Of a stretch of 49,162 nt of DNA, positions 32,328 to 40,974 are shown one piece after another. The translations under genes were made by a program, and so were the position numbers. Under the pieces are notes generated by a model. It was not told the DNA's origin. It saw only the letters and a program-made list of their open reading frames with translations, and ran no database searches. Position 1 is the first letter of the stretch. Every line of letters starts with the position of its first letter. The stretch is from JAFGOM01 sp964605795 (GTDB lineage Archaea > Halobacteriota > Methanomicrobia > Methanomicrobiales > Methanospirillaceae): assembly GCA_964605795.1 (NCBI GenBank), contig CAZSDZ010000019.1, positions 1 to 49,162 of the forward strand, read 5' to 3'.

Positions 32328-33587
32328 ATGCAGGGACTCGTAATTGACCCGTTCCATGGTGCTGCAGGAGATATGATCCTGGGGGCATTTCTTGATCTCG
32401 GGGTACCGGAGGAGAGGATCAGGCTGGCCATGGCATCGGTTGTTGCAGCACCGTCATTTCATTATGTTGATCGGCAGGGGATACGGGCTCTTGCAGTGCA
32501 GACTCATGCAGGACCATCCCTCCGGAGTCTTTCTGAAGTTCTTGCCATCATCAGGCAGGCAGATACTGACCGGATCGCTATTGAGATGGCAGAACGGATT
32601 TTTACACGGATAGCAAAGGCAGAAGAGGAGATTCATGGCCAATGCAGCCATTTCCATGAAGTTGGTGCTGATGATGCAATCGCTGACATAATCGGGAGCT
32701 GCACTGCGGTTACCCTTCTTGCACCAGACTTTGTCACCATCCTTCCGGTTGCCGTCGGAGGCGGGGAGATAGAGATGGCTCATGGACACTACCCGGTTCC
32801 TGCTCCGGCAACACTTTCTATCCTGCGTCACTCTTCTTTATCAGTACAAACCGGCACGATTGAAGATGGAGAGCTGTGTACCCCCACCGGTGCTGCCATC
32901 CTGGCAGAGGTAGCCAGCATATACCCTTCCGTTACCGGACCCCGGGGCAGGGTTGTTGCTACCGGATATGGTGCAGGGAACAGGAATCCTCCCGGCCATC
33001 CCAATGTGTTACGGATGATGATTATCAGGAGTGATCCCATTAACGATTCAGATCATGCATGTGCACCTGCCGGAACAGAACCCGGTACCTTTTCAGATAA
33101 GGAAAGCATCATCGATATCCTTGAGACCAACGTTGATGATATATCAGGGGAGATAATCAGTTATACCATCTCCCGGCTTATGGAAGAAGGAGCCCGGGAT
33201 GCCTGTGCGATACCATGTACCATGAAGAAAGGTCGTCCCGGTAATCTCATCAGGGTTATCTCACTGCCAGATGATTCGGAAAGGCTTGCAATTATCATGG
33301 CCAGTGAACTGGGAACTCTCGGAGTCAGGTGTATTCCCTCAGTGCACCGGTTCATTGCAGAGAGAGATTACGAAAATATCAGTATTATCGACACCGATAC
33401 CGGATATACCAGTAGATTCCCGGTAAAGATAGGGTTCATCGGGGAGAGACAATACCTGTGCAAGGCTGAATATGAGGATGCACAAGAGTATGCAAAGAAG
33501 AATAACATACCGCTCAGGATCGTGATGAGAATGATAGAAGAGAAGACATCCTTTGGCTACAACGAAAGAAAGGAACCCAAATCATGA
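32328..33587 (+). CDS. larC: LarC-family nickel insertion protein (DUF111)
   Basis: A 419-residue LarC homologue. The N-terminal part has DPFHGAAGDMILGAFLDLG, HFHEVGADDAIADI and CTPTGAAIL. The C-terminal domain has LETNVDDISGE and RPGNLIRVIS. In bacteria LarC uses CTP to insert nickel into the pincer cofactor of lactate racemase. No larA, larB or larE is in view, so its role here may be a different nickel process; methanogens have a high nickel demand. The HxH and Asp residues of the N-terminal region could bind metal. It overlaps radB by 4 nt. Confidence 0.88.
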   Translation: MQGLVIDPFHGAAGDMILGAFLDLGVPEERIRLAMASVVAAPSFHYVDRQGIRALAVQTHAGPSLRSLSEVLAIIRQADTDRIAIEMAERIFTRIAKAEEEIHGQCSHFHEVGADDAIADIIGSCTAVTLLAPDFVTILPVAVGGGEIEMAHGHYPVPAPATLSILRHSSLSVQTGTIEDGELCTPTGAAILAEVASIYPSVTGPRGRVVATGYGAGNRNPPGHPNVLRMMIIRSDPINDSDHACAPAGTEPGTFSDKESIIDILETNVDDISGEIISYTISRLMEEGARDACAIPCTMKKGRPGNLIRVISLPDDSERLAIIMASELGTLGVRCIPSVHRFIAERDYENISIIDTDTGYTSRFPVKIGFIGERQYLCKAEYEDAQEYAKKNNIPLRIVMRMIEEKTSFGYNERKEPKS

Positions 33588-34309
33588 ACCGGTCATCAGT
33601 TATCCCGATAGGTTGTAACGCGCTCGATGATCTCATCGGGGGAGGTCTTGCACCACGGATGATAACTCAGTTATACGGGGAATCTGCAACAGGAAAATCA
33701 ACGATATGCATGATGGCTGCAATAGCAGTCCTCCGCCAGGGTAGGGCAGTCATCTACTTTGATACCGAGAGTTTCTCAATTGAACGGTTCGCACAGATAG
33801 CCGGAGATGATGCAAAGAGACTTGGAGAAGAGTTTTATCTCTATGAACCCGCTGACTTTGACCAGCAGGGATCTTGTATTCGTGAATCTGATTCCATTCT
33901 CGCCTCCCGCAATCCCGGCATCGTTATTCTTGACTCGGCCACCGGGCTGTACCGGACTGAACTCGAGCACAAACAGGATACCATGCAGCGTTTAAACAAG
34001 CAGATGGTCTTTCTGCTGGGCATGGGAAAACGCTATGATATTCCGGTGCTCATCACCAACCAGGTCTACGTCGATCTGCAACGGTCTGATTTTGCTCCTC
34101 TCGGGGGGACGGGCCTTATGCATATCTCAAAGATCATCATCAGAATTGACCGCCTGCATGACTCTGCATTCAGGAGAGCAACACTCATGAAGCATAACTC
34201 CCAGCCGGAAGGGGGGACGTTTGATTTTATTATCACCGGAACAGGAATCGCGGCCCGGGAACCCGAGCCACCATCATCCGGGGATTTGGGGATTGAATAT
34301 ACCGTATGA
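33584..34309 (+). CDS. radB: DNA repair and recombination protein RadB
   Basis: A 241-residue RecA-fold ATPase: Walker A GESATGKST near residue 33, Walker B GIVILDSATG, and TNQVYVDL. It lacks the N-terminal HhH domain of RadA, which identifies the euryarchaeal paralogue RadB, an accessory protein in homologous recombination. The start is in the ATGA overlap with larC. The C-terminal 20 residues are variable. Confidence 0.94.
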   Translation: MNRSSVIPIGCNALDDLIGGGLAPRMITQLYGESATGKSTICMMAAIAVLRQGRAVIYFDTESFSIERFAQIAGDDAKRLGEEFYLYEPADFDQQGSCIRESDSILASRNPGIVILDSATGLYRTELEHKQDTMQRLNKQMVFLLGMGKRYDIPVLITNQVYVDLQRSDFAPLGGTGLMHISKIIIRIDRLHDSAFRRATLMKHNSQPEGGTFDFIITGTGIAAREPEPPSSGDLGIEYTV

Positions 34310-34312
34310 GTA

Positions 34313-34363
34313 TAATTTATAGGTCCATATCACTGATTCCTATCCTATCAATACAAGTGGAGG
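34313..34363 (+). promoter_or_regulatory. Promoter and RBS of the beta-helix surface protein
   Basis: TAATTTATA (34313-34321) is a TATA box predicting a start near 34342. GGAGG at 34359-34363 lies 7 nt before the TTG at 34371 and decides that start. Confidence 0.55.
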
Positions 34364-34370
34364 GGCACGG

Positions 34371-35849
34371 TTGCGACATGCTGTATTAATCGGTTTTATC
34401 GGAATGATTCTTCTGATCCTTTTATTCCCTGCAGGAGCAGAACAAACAGGATCAGATACAAAGACCTATTCGTATCCGCCTCCCTCTGCCAGTGCCTATA
34501 ACGGGGATTATGTTACCATCACAAAACCAGGGAAGTACACACTGGAACGTGATATCATTCATGTGAACAAGGCAGGACTCCTGATTGGTGCATCTTCTGT
34601 CTTTCTTGACGGAATGGGGCACACGATAACACCTGCCCTCACCAGTACAGGGGAAGAACATATCGGGGTCATCATTCTTGAATCTGACGGGGGCGGTGAT
34701 CCGGTCAGGGGAGTTACTATCACCAATTGTACGATTTCAGGAGAGAAGACTGCAGTATCTATCGGGGATACTTCATCCTCACCGGCTGAATCAGGATTCT
34801 GTGAATCAGTAATCGCAAGAAATCTGACCATCTCTGATAATGAAGAAGGCATCATGGTATACCATGGTCGCTCCTGTGGAATAGAGAACAATATCATCAG
34901 CAATAATACCGGAACCGGATTACTGATAGCAGGAATACAGACTGGTGTCACTGGAAACACAATAACATCAAATGAGATCGGGATCCTGGTTCGGAATGCC
35001 GAAAAAACGATCATATCAGGGAATATTATCATTGGCAATACAAAGGCAGGCCTTATCGGAGAAGAGGCAACAGGTACGGTAATTGCAGATAATATCTTTG
35101 TTAATACACAAAATGTTCTTATCAGCGGTGATAAGACCGGGTATCAGTTCTTTCTGACCCCTGCCGTTGCACATAACATTGTAGGGGGAACAAAAACCGG
35201 GGGAAATGCCTGGGGCCTCCCTGATAGAGAGGAACCGCTCCCCCCTGACGCATCCGATTCAGATAATGACGGTTTTTACGATAACCCGGTTCTCGTGACC
35301 GAAGATCTAACTGACCAATATCCCCTGGCATGGAGCGGACCTGATACTGCGAAAAGAACCCAAAACTCCGGGATAGGGATACCTGCTGCAGGAGACGAAA
35401 TTACTGAGGTACCGGTCAAACCGGAAGAGATTACTATTGTTGCAACACCCCTGCCCACTCCTGTCCCTGAAAAAACTGTTGCCATACCAAAAAGCACTAT
35501 CAGTGGACTGCATGCCCGGATCATCGATGATACGATTCCTGATACCCTTGCTGCAGGAACAAAGACTGATGTCTCATTAACCCTCTATAATGATGGAACT
35601 GAGACCTGGTACAGTGACGATGCAATCGGAATCCACGCCAAAGAGGATGCAACACTCTTTAGTCCTGCATGGATACCCATCCCTGGTGATATATGTCTTG
35701 ACTCAAAATCAGAGACGAAGGTTCACTTTACCCTGACCGCCAAGAAAAATCCGGGAACATACAATCTTGTTTATTTTGCAGGAAAACAGAAAGAGGGAGT
35801 TATTGTCACCTTTGGAAGGGCATATAAAAAGCAGATTATTGTTTCCTGA
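34371..35849 (+). CDS. Secreted right-handed beta-helix surface protein
   Basis: A 492-residue exported protein. A signal peptide (1 to about 23, cleavage after PAGA) leads into a right-handed parallel beta-helix (about 45-270) with repeats such as GLLIAGIQTGVTGNTIT and IISGNIIIGNTKAGL, as in NosD/PbH1 proteins. A Pro/Thr-rich linker (about 340-385) follows. The C-terminal Ig-like domain of about 100 residues (TDVSLTLYNDGTETWY) resembles adhesion or NBR1-like folds. Several N-x-S/T sites (NCT, NLT, NNT) could be AglB targets. There is no C-terminal anchor, so attachment is unclear. It may bind polysaccharide or act in the cell envelope. Confidence 0.87.
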   Translation: MRHAVLIGFIGMILLILLFPAGAEQTGSDTKTYSYPPPSASAYNGDYVTITKPGKYTLERDIIHVNKAGLLIGASSVFLDGMGHTITPALTSTGEEHIGVIILESDGGGDPVRGVTITNCTISGEKTAVSIGDTSSSPAESGFCESVIARNLTISDNEEGIMVYHGRSCGIENNIISNNTGTGLLIAGIQTGVTGNTITSNEIGILVRNAEKTIISGNIIIGNTKAGLIGEEATGTVIADNIFVNTQNVLISGDKTGYQFFLTPAVAHNIVGGTKTGGNAWGLPDREEPLPPDASDSDNDGFYDNPVLVTEDLTDQYPLAWSGPDTAKRTQNSGIGIPAAGDEITEVPVKPEEITIVATPLPTPVPEKTVAIPKSTISGLHARIIDDTIPDTLAAGTKTDVSLTLYNDGTETWYSDDAIGIHAKEDATLFSPAWIPIPGDICLDSKSETKVHFTLTAKKNPGTYNLVYFAGKQKEGVIVTFGRAYKKQIIVS

Positions 35850-35976
35850 AATGGATTCCGGTCTGGGATAAAATAAATTATCTGTTTTTGTGATATCTAA
35901 ACAAAAGCCACGATATCCCATTTAGTTCAGATAAATCCGGTTAGCAAACCCAGATTTTTTCGGGCATGTATCTGCC

Positions 35977-36714
35977 TTACCACTCTTCCATCTTTCTTTT
36001 CTCTTCTAAATCTGCAGCCTGTTCTTCCATACCAAGTTCCCGCAGACAGAGAATCTTCTTCTCCCAGACTTCGTGATGGTGGGGCTCAAGCCGTATAACC
36101 TGATCAAAGCATCTGACGGCATCCCGGTACCGCTTCTCATGCATCAGGCTAATCCCAAATTCAAACCAGGTGTCAGGATCATCACGATCCTGTTTTAATA
36201 TCTGGTTAAAACACCGAATCGCTTCATTGTGACGTTTCAGATGCTGAAGGCTGATTGCCTTATTATAGAGAGCATTGATGTCAGAAGGGACAATACGTAA
36301 GATCTGATCAAAACAGCTGACTGCATCTTCATGCCGGGACATTTCAGCAAGACAGGAACCTTTGTTTGAGAGTGCCTGAACATTTTGGGGTTCTAACTCG
36401 AGAACCATCTCAAAACAGGGTATGGCTTTACTGTACCGTCCCATGAACAGATAATTGATCCCCATGTATAGCCAGGCCAGGACGTGTTGGGGATCAATCC
36501 TGGTTACTTCCTCAAGAGAGGCCACTGCCTCTTCATACCTGATAAGGTTCATGAGAGCCAGACCATGATAGAAGAGCGTTTTCTCATTCCCCGGATCGAG
36601 GTTGAGGGATTGGTTGTAACAATCTATTGCATCGGTAAATTTCTGGATCTCACCAAGTTGCATTCCCCGCTCTCGCAGGGCATCGGCTTTTTGTTTCTGC
36701 ATCAGATCAACCAA
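35977..36714 (-). CDS. Tetratricopeptide-repeat protein
   Basis: A 245-residue protein of about six to seven TPR units, for example KFTDAIDCYNQSLNLDPGN and RYSKAIPCFEMVLELEPQN. There is no signal peptide or membrane segment, so it is probably a cytosolic scaffold for protein contacts. The TTG at 36714 is chosen because GGGGGA lies about 6 nt upstream; ATG at 36702 is the alternative. It is divergent from the channel-like gene across 98 bp, so the two may be functionally linked, but this is not shown. Confidence 0.85.
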   Translation of the reverse strand: MVDLMQKQKADALRERGMQLGEIQKFTDAIDCYNQSLNLDPGNEKTLFYHGLALMNLIRYEEAVASLEEVTRIDPQHVLAWLYMGINYLFMGRYSKAIPCFEMVLELEPQNVQALSNKGSCLAEMSRHEDAVSCFDQILRIVPSDINALYNKAISLQHLKRHNEAIRCFNQILKQDRDDPDTWFEFGISLMHEKRYRDAVRCFDQVIRLEPHHHEVWEKKILCLRELGMEEQAADLEEKRKMEEW

Positions 36715-36812
36715 TCCAAATCCCCCGGACTACTATAAGTTTAAGATGTTTTCTCCATATACCATTAAAGCTATGCCTGTATGATGCAGAACAGGGAAAG
36801 AGACAAACGGGT

Positions 36813-37502
36813 ATGAAGACAATCAAATTTAGGCTTAACGGACCTGAAAATATCATCAGGAGGGTGATTCAGAATAGGGAGGAGAGACGCTATCATATTT
36901 CGGCAGTCTTTCTTTCGTTTCTGGTTGTGGTTCTTCTCCTTTTACCGGCAGATGAGGGAGTATCCTGGGTACTGTTTCAGTTTCTCTTAAGTTTGCTCTT
37001 TTTACTCGGGATATTTCTCACGAGTAAAAACCGGCATACTCTTCTTTTAACGTGTATCCTGGCCATCCCTGCCCTTGAGATAGGATGGGTTGCAGTTGCA
37101 GCGATTAACCCTGCATTATATGAGTACGCCCTGATCCTCGGGATCTGTTTTGTTGCAGTCCTCCTGTTATGTATCCTTTCAGAACTCCTGAATGTCTCAA
37201 AGAGAAAAGATTGGATGCTTCCTGCAATAATCTCCTTTTTCCTGCTTTTTATCCTGTTCTGGGGGATAATGTATCTTCTTTTATTCCTGAAATATCCTGA
37301 TTTCTTTGTATTCTCACAAAATCCGGCAGAACGTATCGGGATAGCAGATCTCTTCTCATTGAGTTGTAGTACTCTTCTTCCTGCAGGACATCTCTCGCCA
37401 GTCTATACCAGGTTTTATCAACTTTTAGGTATTGAATCGTTGACCGGTATGCTCTGTTTTCTTACTATCGGTATCCGTTTCTTTCTTATCCCACGGGAAT
37501 AG
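36813..37502 (+). CDS. Multi-pass membrane protein resembling a two-TM potassium channel with a lost filter
   Basis: A 229-residue protein with a short basic N-terminus, about five hydrophobic segments between 28 and 160, a pore-loop-like region and a final helix. The last 50 residues line up without gaps with the P-loop and inner helix of Ion_trans_2 channels: an LFSLSCST pore helix, then LLPAGHLSPV where channels have TLGYGDITPV, then ESLTGMLCFLTIGIRF as the inner helix. The K+ filter glycines and tyrosine are mostly replaced. It is therefore probably not a normal potassium channel; a sensor or non-selective pore is possible. The pseudo-channel reading is my alignment by eye. Confidence 0.75.
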   Translation: MKTIKFRLNGPENIIRRVIQNREERRYHISAVFLSFLVVVLLLLPADEGVSWVLFQFLLSLLFLLGIFLTSKNRHTLLLTCILAIPALEIGWVAVAAINPALYEYALILGICFVAVLLLCILSELLNVSKRKDWMLPAIISFFLLFILFWGIMYLLLFLKYPDFFVFSQNPAERIGIADLFSLSCSTLLPAGHLSPVYTRFYQLLGIESLTGMLCFLTIGIRFFLIPRE

Positions 37503-37694
37503 GTAACGCGTTAGATTCAACCGACCCAATAAAAACCCTGTATCAGGAACAAACTCCTGTTGTGTAAGAGAGATATTGATCGGTAAACCGGGATATCCTA
37601 TTCTCATTAAAACCCATTACTATCGAGAAAACAGCCAGGTGATCGGTTGCTGATGAACCAAATCAATATCCTGGTATTTAGAAAAAGTGGGGAA

Positions 37695-38534
37695 TTATAT
37701 CCTGATTACACCCTCAAATACCAGTTCTGCAGGCCCTTCCATGAGGGGGACCTTACCGAAGGTAATGCGGAGCGGGCCGCCTGTTGTCTCTATATGAACA
37801 CTATCTCCTGCTTTGTGCAGGTTTCTGGCAACTGCTGCAACTGCTGTTGAACCGGTACCGCACGAGAGAGTCTCATTCTCCACTCCCCGTTCAAAAGTCC
37901 TGATGACAAAGTGGTTCTCACCTGCCAGGGCAGCAAAATTGACATTTGCACCCCTGGGGAAGGATGAATGCCACCGAATCGGTGATGCTTCCTTTCTGAT
38001 ATCAAGTTCTTTGAGATCCGCGATACTGTCAAGAAAGATAACCGCGTGAGGAACACCGGTGTTAACGGCGAATACCTCGTACCTGCCTATCATCTCGTGG
38101 TATTCTCCGTTCCCGAGAGCAGGGATGCCTTCCCGGGAAAAAACAGCGGGAGGCATCGTAACTTCTGCAAGAAATATCCCATCCCCATTCACTCTCACAG
38201 AAACAGGGATGATACCTGATGTGGTGCTCACAACACCGTGGGACCCGATATAGGAACGGGAAGAGGCATACCTGACAAGGCACCTGATGCCGTTACCGCA
38301 CATCTCAGCCTCGCTCTCGTCAGGCTGGAACAGTCGCATGGTAATATCTGCACTACTCCCAACATCTCCCTTTCCGAGGAAGAGAACCCCGTCCCCTCCG
38401 ACACCACAGTGGCGATCACAGTACAGTGATGCAAATTGCCCTTTCATCTCATCAGGAATGACTATTCCGTTATATTCATCGATAAGGATGAAATCATTCC
38501 CGTTTCCCTGTAATTTCGTAAATTCCAGATCCAT
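37695..38534 (-). CDS. dapF: Diaminopimelate epimerase
   Basis: A 279-residue enzyme converting LL- to meso-diaminopimelate for lysine synthesis. The two catalytic cysteines are C79 in EMCGNGIRC and C225 in LSCGTGSTA, with KLQGNGNDF at the N-terminus. The ATG at 38534 fits the family start; an in-frame GTG at 38543 would add three residues. It follows rbcL after only 28 bp in the same direction, so it is probably on the same transcript as R15P isomerase and RuBisCO. Confidence 0.94.
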   Translation of the reverse strand: MDLEFTKLQGNGNDFILIDEYNGIVIPDEMKGQFASLYCDRHCGVGGDGVLFLGKGDVGSSADITMRLFQPDESEAEMCGNGIRCLVRYASSRSYIGSHGVVSTTSGIIPVSVRVNGDGIFLAEVTMPPAVFSREGIPALGNGEYHEMIGRYEVFAVNTGVPHAVIFLDSIADLKELDIRKEASPIRWHSSFPRGANVNFAALAGENHFVIRTFERGVENETLSCGTGSTAVAAVARNLHKAGDSVHIETTGGPLRITFGKVPLMEGPAELVFEGVIRI

Positions 38535-38562
38535 TAAAGCCACCAGTTCCTGTCCGGATTAC

Positions 38563-39768
38563 CTATGAACTGCCCCATGTTGCAAGTGCAATCTGAAGTT
38601 CCTCGTGGGTCTGTGCATACTCTTCCAGAGGAATATCTTCCATAAATGCATCAACCGCCTGCCGCATTGCCATTGCACCGGCTGCGGTGCCGCGGGGATG
38701 ACCATGGATACCGCCTCCTGCCTGAAGAACCAGATCCGTCCCGAGTGTCTGGAGCTCTGACCAGACTCCACCGGGATGCAGACCGCCACTTGCAACAGGA
38801 AACGTTTCTTTTAATCCGTAAAAAGTCCCGGTAAGCGCCATATTGTCCTTTATCAACTCATTTGTATCATGATCCATCTTCCCTGAAACGGTACCGGTAT
38901 GAAGCTGGTCACCGCCAAGCATCCTGATGAACCGGCAATACGGGCGCATTGCGATTCCATGTTCCCGGTTCCGCGTAATCGCTCCGTGCATGGTCCGGTG
39001 AACATGGATGGGAACCCGGATCCGGGTATCTTCTGCAACGACCCGTACTGCATCAAGACCACAGACAATTGCATCCACCATCACCATGTTTGCACCAAGT
39101 TCTACTGCCTGTTCGGCACGTTCAGCAATCCTATCACCTGAAGTAGAGATATTGACTGCGTACAGCACGGTTCGGCCTGTGTCATCCGCTACCTGGTCCA
39201 GCCGTTCCATCACCAGTGGAATTCTATCTTCCATCAGACAGAACGACTGGTTTGTAAGGGTTTCATCATCCTTTATGAGATCAACACCGCCAATAGCCGC
39301 CTGGTATGCAACTTCAGCGGTATCTTTTGGGTTAAGACCAACTTTTGGCTTGATTATCGTTCCTACATGCGGCCTGCCACTCTGAGTTGTACCGATAATC
39401 TCCCTGATCCCTTCAATACCAAAACGGGGTCCGTGAAAGGGGACCAGGGATTTGGGAATGTCGATATCGAGCAACCTGACTGCTGCTATTTTTGAGAGAC
39501 CGAAGAGGTTTCCGGCAACGACCGAGAAGTACTGGGGTATGTTTCCAGTCTCAAATATTTCAGCAGGATACGAGATATCGCTGATATATCCCAAACCCTC
39601 CTTCTCGAGACTCTCAACTCTCCCATCCAGATACTGCATGTATTTGGTCCCGGTTGAGATCGAGGTCCATGTTCCGGTAGTTTGTTCTTCTGCTATCGCG
39701 TTTGCAGCCCATTTCGGATCAACTCCTTCTTTTGGGCGGAAATAATAGGTTGCAACAAGATCAGTCAT
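38563..39768 (-). CDS. rbcL: Ribulose-1,5-bisphosphate carboxylase, form III
   Basis: A 401-residue RuBisCO large subunit, shorter than the usual 430-440 of form III. Active-site residues are kept: E27/E28 region EEQTTGTWT, GN in GNLFG, K140 and K142 (IIKPK), carbamylated-lysine motif KDDE (166-169), H257-R258 in HVHR, H290 and K297 in DQLHTGTVSGK, SGGLHPG and GGGIHGHPRG. In archaea it fixes CO2 on ribulose-1,5-bisphosphate made from nucleotides. GAGGT lies 7 nt before the ATG. The R15P isomerase gene lies 36 bp upstream. Confidence 0.95.
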   Translation of the reverse strand: MTDLVATYYFRPKEGVDPKWAANAIAEEQTTGTWTSISTGTKYMQYLDGRVESLEKEGLGYISDISYPAEIFETGNIPQYFSVVAGNLFGLSKIAAVRLLDIDIPKSLVPFHGPRFGIEGIREIIGTTQSGRPHVGTIIKPKVGLNPKDTAEVAYQAAIGGVDLIKDDETLTNQSFCLMEDRIPLVMERLDQVADDTGRTVLYAVNISTSGDRIAERAEQAVELGANMVMVDAIVCGLDAVRVVAEDTRIRVPIHVHRTMHGAITRNREHGIAMRPYCRFIRMLGGDQLHTGTVSGKMDHDTNELIKDNMALTGTFYGLKETFPVASGGLHPGGVWSELQTLGTDLVLQAGGGIHGHPRGTAAGAMAMRQAVDAFMEDIPLEEYAQTHEELQIALATWGSS

Positions 39769-39804
39769 GTTATTACCTCATAATGGAGGGGATATGGTTT
39801 ATTA

Positions 39805-40728
39805 TTACCCCTGAATCTGCCATCCAAGATGATCTCTCATGATAATATATGCCATGTGAGGAGATATGGCACCAAATTCAGTCAGGATCAGATCAATATA
39901 CCCAGGAGGAGTCTGATCAAACACCGGGTTTCTGACTCTGACTAAAGGAAGGCGTGCACGGATCTCGGGGGAGAGTACCTCATCGGGATCCCGCTCTTCT
40001 ACAAGAGTCTCTTTTCCATGAATCGTCTCTGGTGCGAATTTATACGATTCAGCAGCAACAATGAATCGGACCCGGGATTCATGTGCAACAAGTGCAATCT
40101 GACCGGTACCGATCTTGTTTGTCACCGTACCATTTACGGCAATCGCATCGGCACCAACGATGACGAGATTCACTTCTTTCATGAAATAGCGTACTGCCGA
40201 GTCAACAATGAGATCAGTCGGTATACCTGCATCATGTAAGGTCTGTATGGTCTTGTGACCCTGCCACCAGGGCCTTACTTCGGTTGCGATTACCCGAAAA
40301 TCTCTCCCTTCTTCTTTTGCAGTAAGAAGGCAGGCAAGAGCGGCCTGGCTGTTGCAATGGGTCAGGACAACGAACCCATCCCTGATGTACCGTGCTCCGA
40401 TTTTCCCAATTTCTGCAACTGCATTCCTACTTGAACTGATAAAGGACGATGCGGCAATCTCGAGAGCTCTTCGTGCATCAGCAATAGTTCGTGCATTCTC
40501 CATGGATTGCATAACGATATGGATGGCGTTGGGAAGAGAGACTGCGGTTGGCCGTGTATCAAGAAGCACGTGTGCAGCGTTTTGCATCTCTGACTTCCAG
40601 TTGGTGATATCAGGTGCATCAAGTGTTTGTGCATGCTCTGATAGTGCTTGCGCTGCTGCTCGTGCGATCGTTCCCGCACCACGAATCTGCATGGTTTTTA
40701 TCTGGTCTGCTGTCCTGTAAAGACTCAT
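39805..40728 (-). CDS. Ribose-1,5-bisphosphate isomerase
   Basis: A 307-residue member of the eIF2B/MtnA-like family. C125 in LTHCNSQAALA and D194 in VGADAIAVNGTVTNKIGT match the catalytic Cys and Asp of archaeal R15P isomerase. It turns ribose-1,5-bisphosphate, made by AMP phosphorylase, into RuBisCO substrate. The ATG at 40728 is chosen because MSLYRTADQIKTMQIRGAG matches the family; an upstream in-frame start at 40779 is not supported. The AMP phosphorylase gene is not in the window. Confidence 0.92.
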   Translation of the reverse strand: MSLYRTADQIKTMQIRGAGTIARAAAQALSEHAQTLDAPDITNWKSEMQNAAHVLLDTRPTAVSLPNAIHIVMQSMENARTIADARRALEIAASSFISSSRNAVAEIGKIGARYIRDGFVVLTHCNSQAALACLLTAKEEGRDFRVIATEVRPWWQGHKTIQTLHDAGIPTDLIVDSAVRYFMKEVNLVIVGADAIAVNGTVTNKIGTGQIALVAHESRVRFIVAAESYKFAPETIHGKETLVEERDPDEVLSPEIRARLPLVRVRNPVFDQTPPGYIDLILTEFGAISPHMAYIIMRDHLGWQIQG

Positions 40729-40734
40729 ACGTAT

Positions 40735-40768
40735 GCAATACTGATGATTAGTACCTGAAAAGTATTGC
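40735..40768 (-). promoter_or_regulatory. Inverted repeat upstream of the R15P isomerase-RuBisCO operon
   Basis: GCAATACT (40735-40742) and its exact reverse complement AGTATTGC (40761-40768) are separated by 18 nt and lie 7 nt before the isomerase ATG. No clear TATA sits between them. The repeat is either an operator near the start or a hairpin in the leader. Confidence 0.45.
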
Positions 40769-40932
40769 GGGATGCACAAAAGAGAATAATCAGAATCAAT
40801 TCAAGAGATCTTCTTCTTTGTAAGGAACTAACCCGGTACAAATACGAATTTTTTCTGCTTTAAGAAACCGACTCCAAAGCCTGGCCTTCTCATCTCAAAT
40901 AAACCAGCAACAGCGATGAATCAGGCTCATCA

Positions 40933-40944
40933 CTATTTAAATAG
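40933..40944 (+). promoter_or_regulatory. TATA box in a palindrome, HAD gene promoter
   Basis: CTATTTAAATAG is a perfect 12-base palindrome containing the TATA element and lies 31-42 bp before the ATG at 40975. The preceding bases CATCA make the left side resemble the rps24e promoter. Confidence 0.6.
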
Positions 40945-40974
40945 CGGTACGCACCATGCATACCTGAAAAGAGC

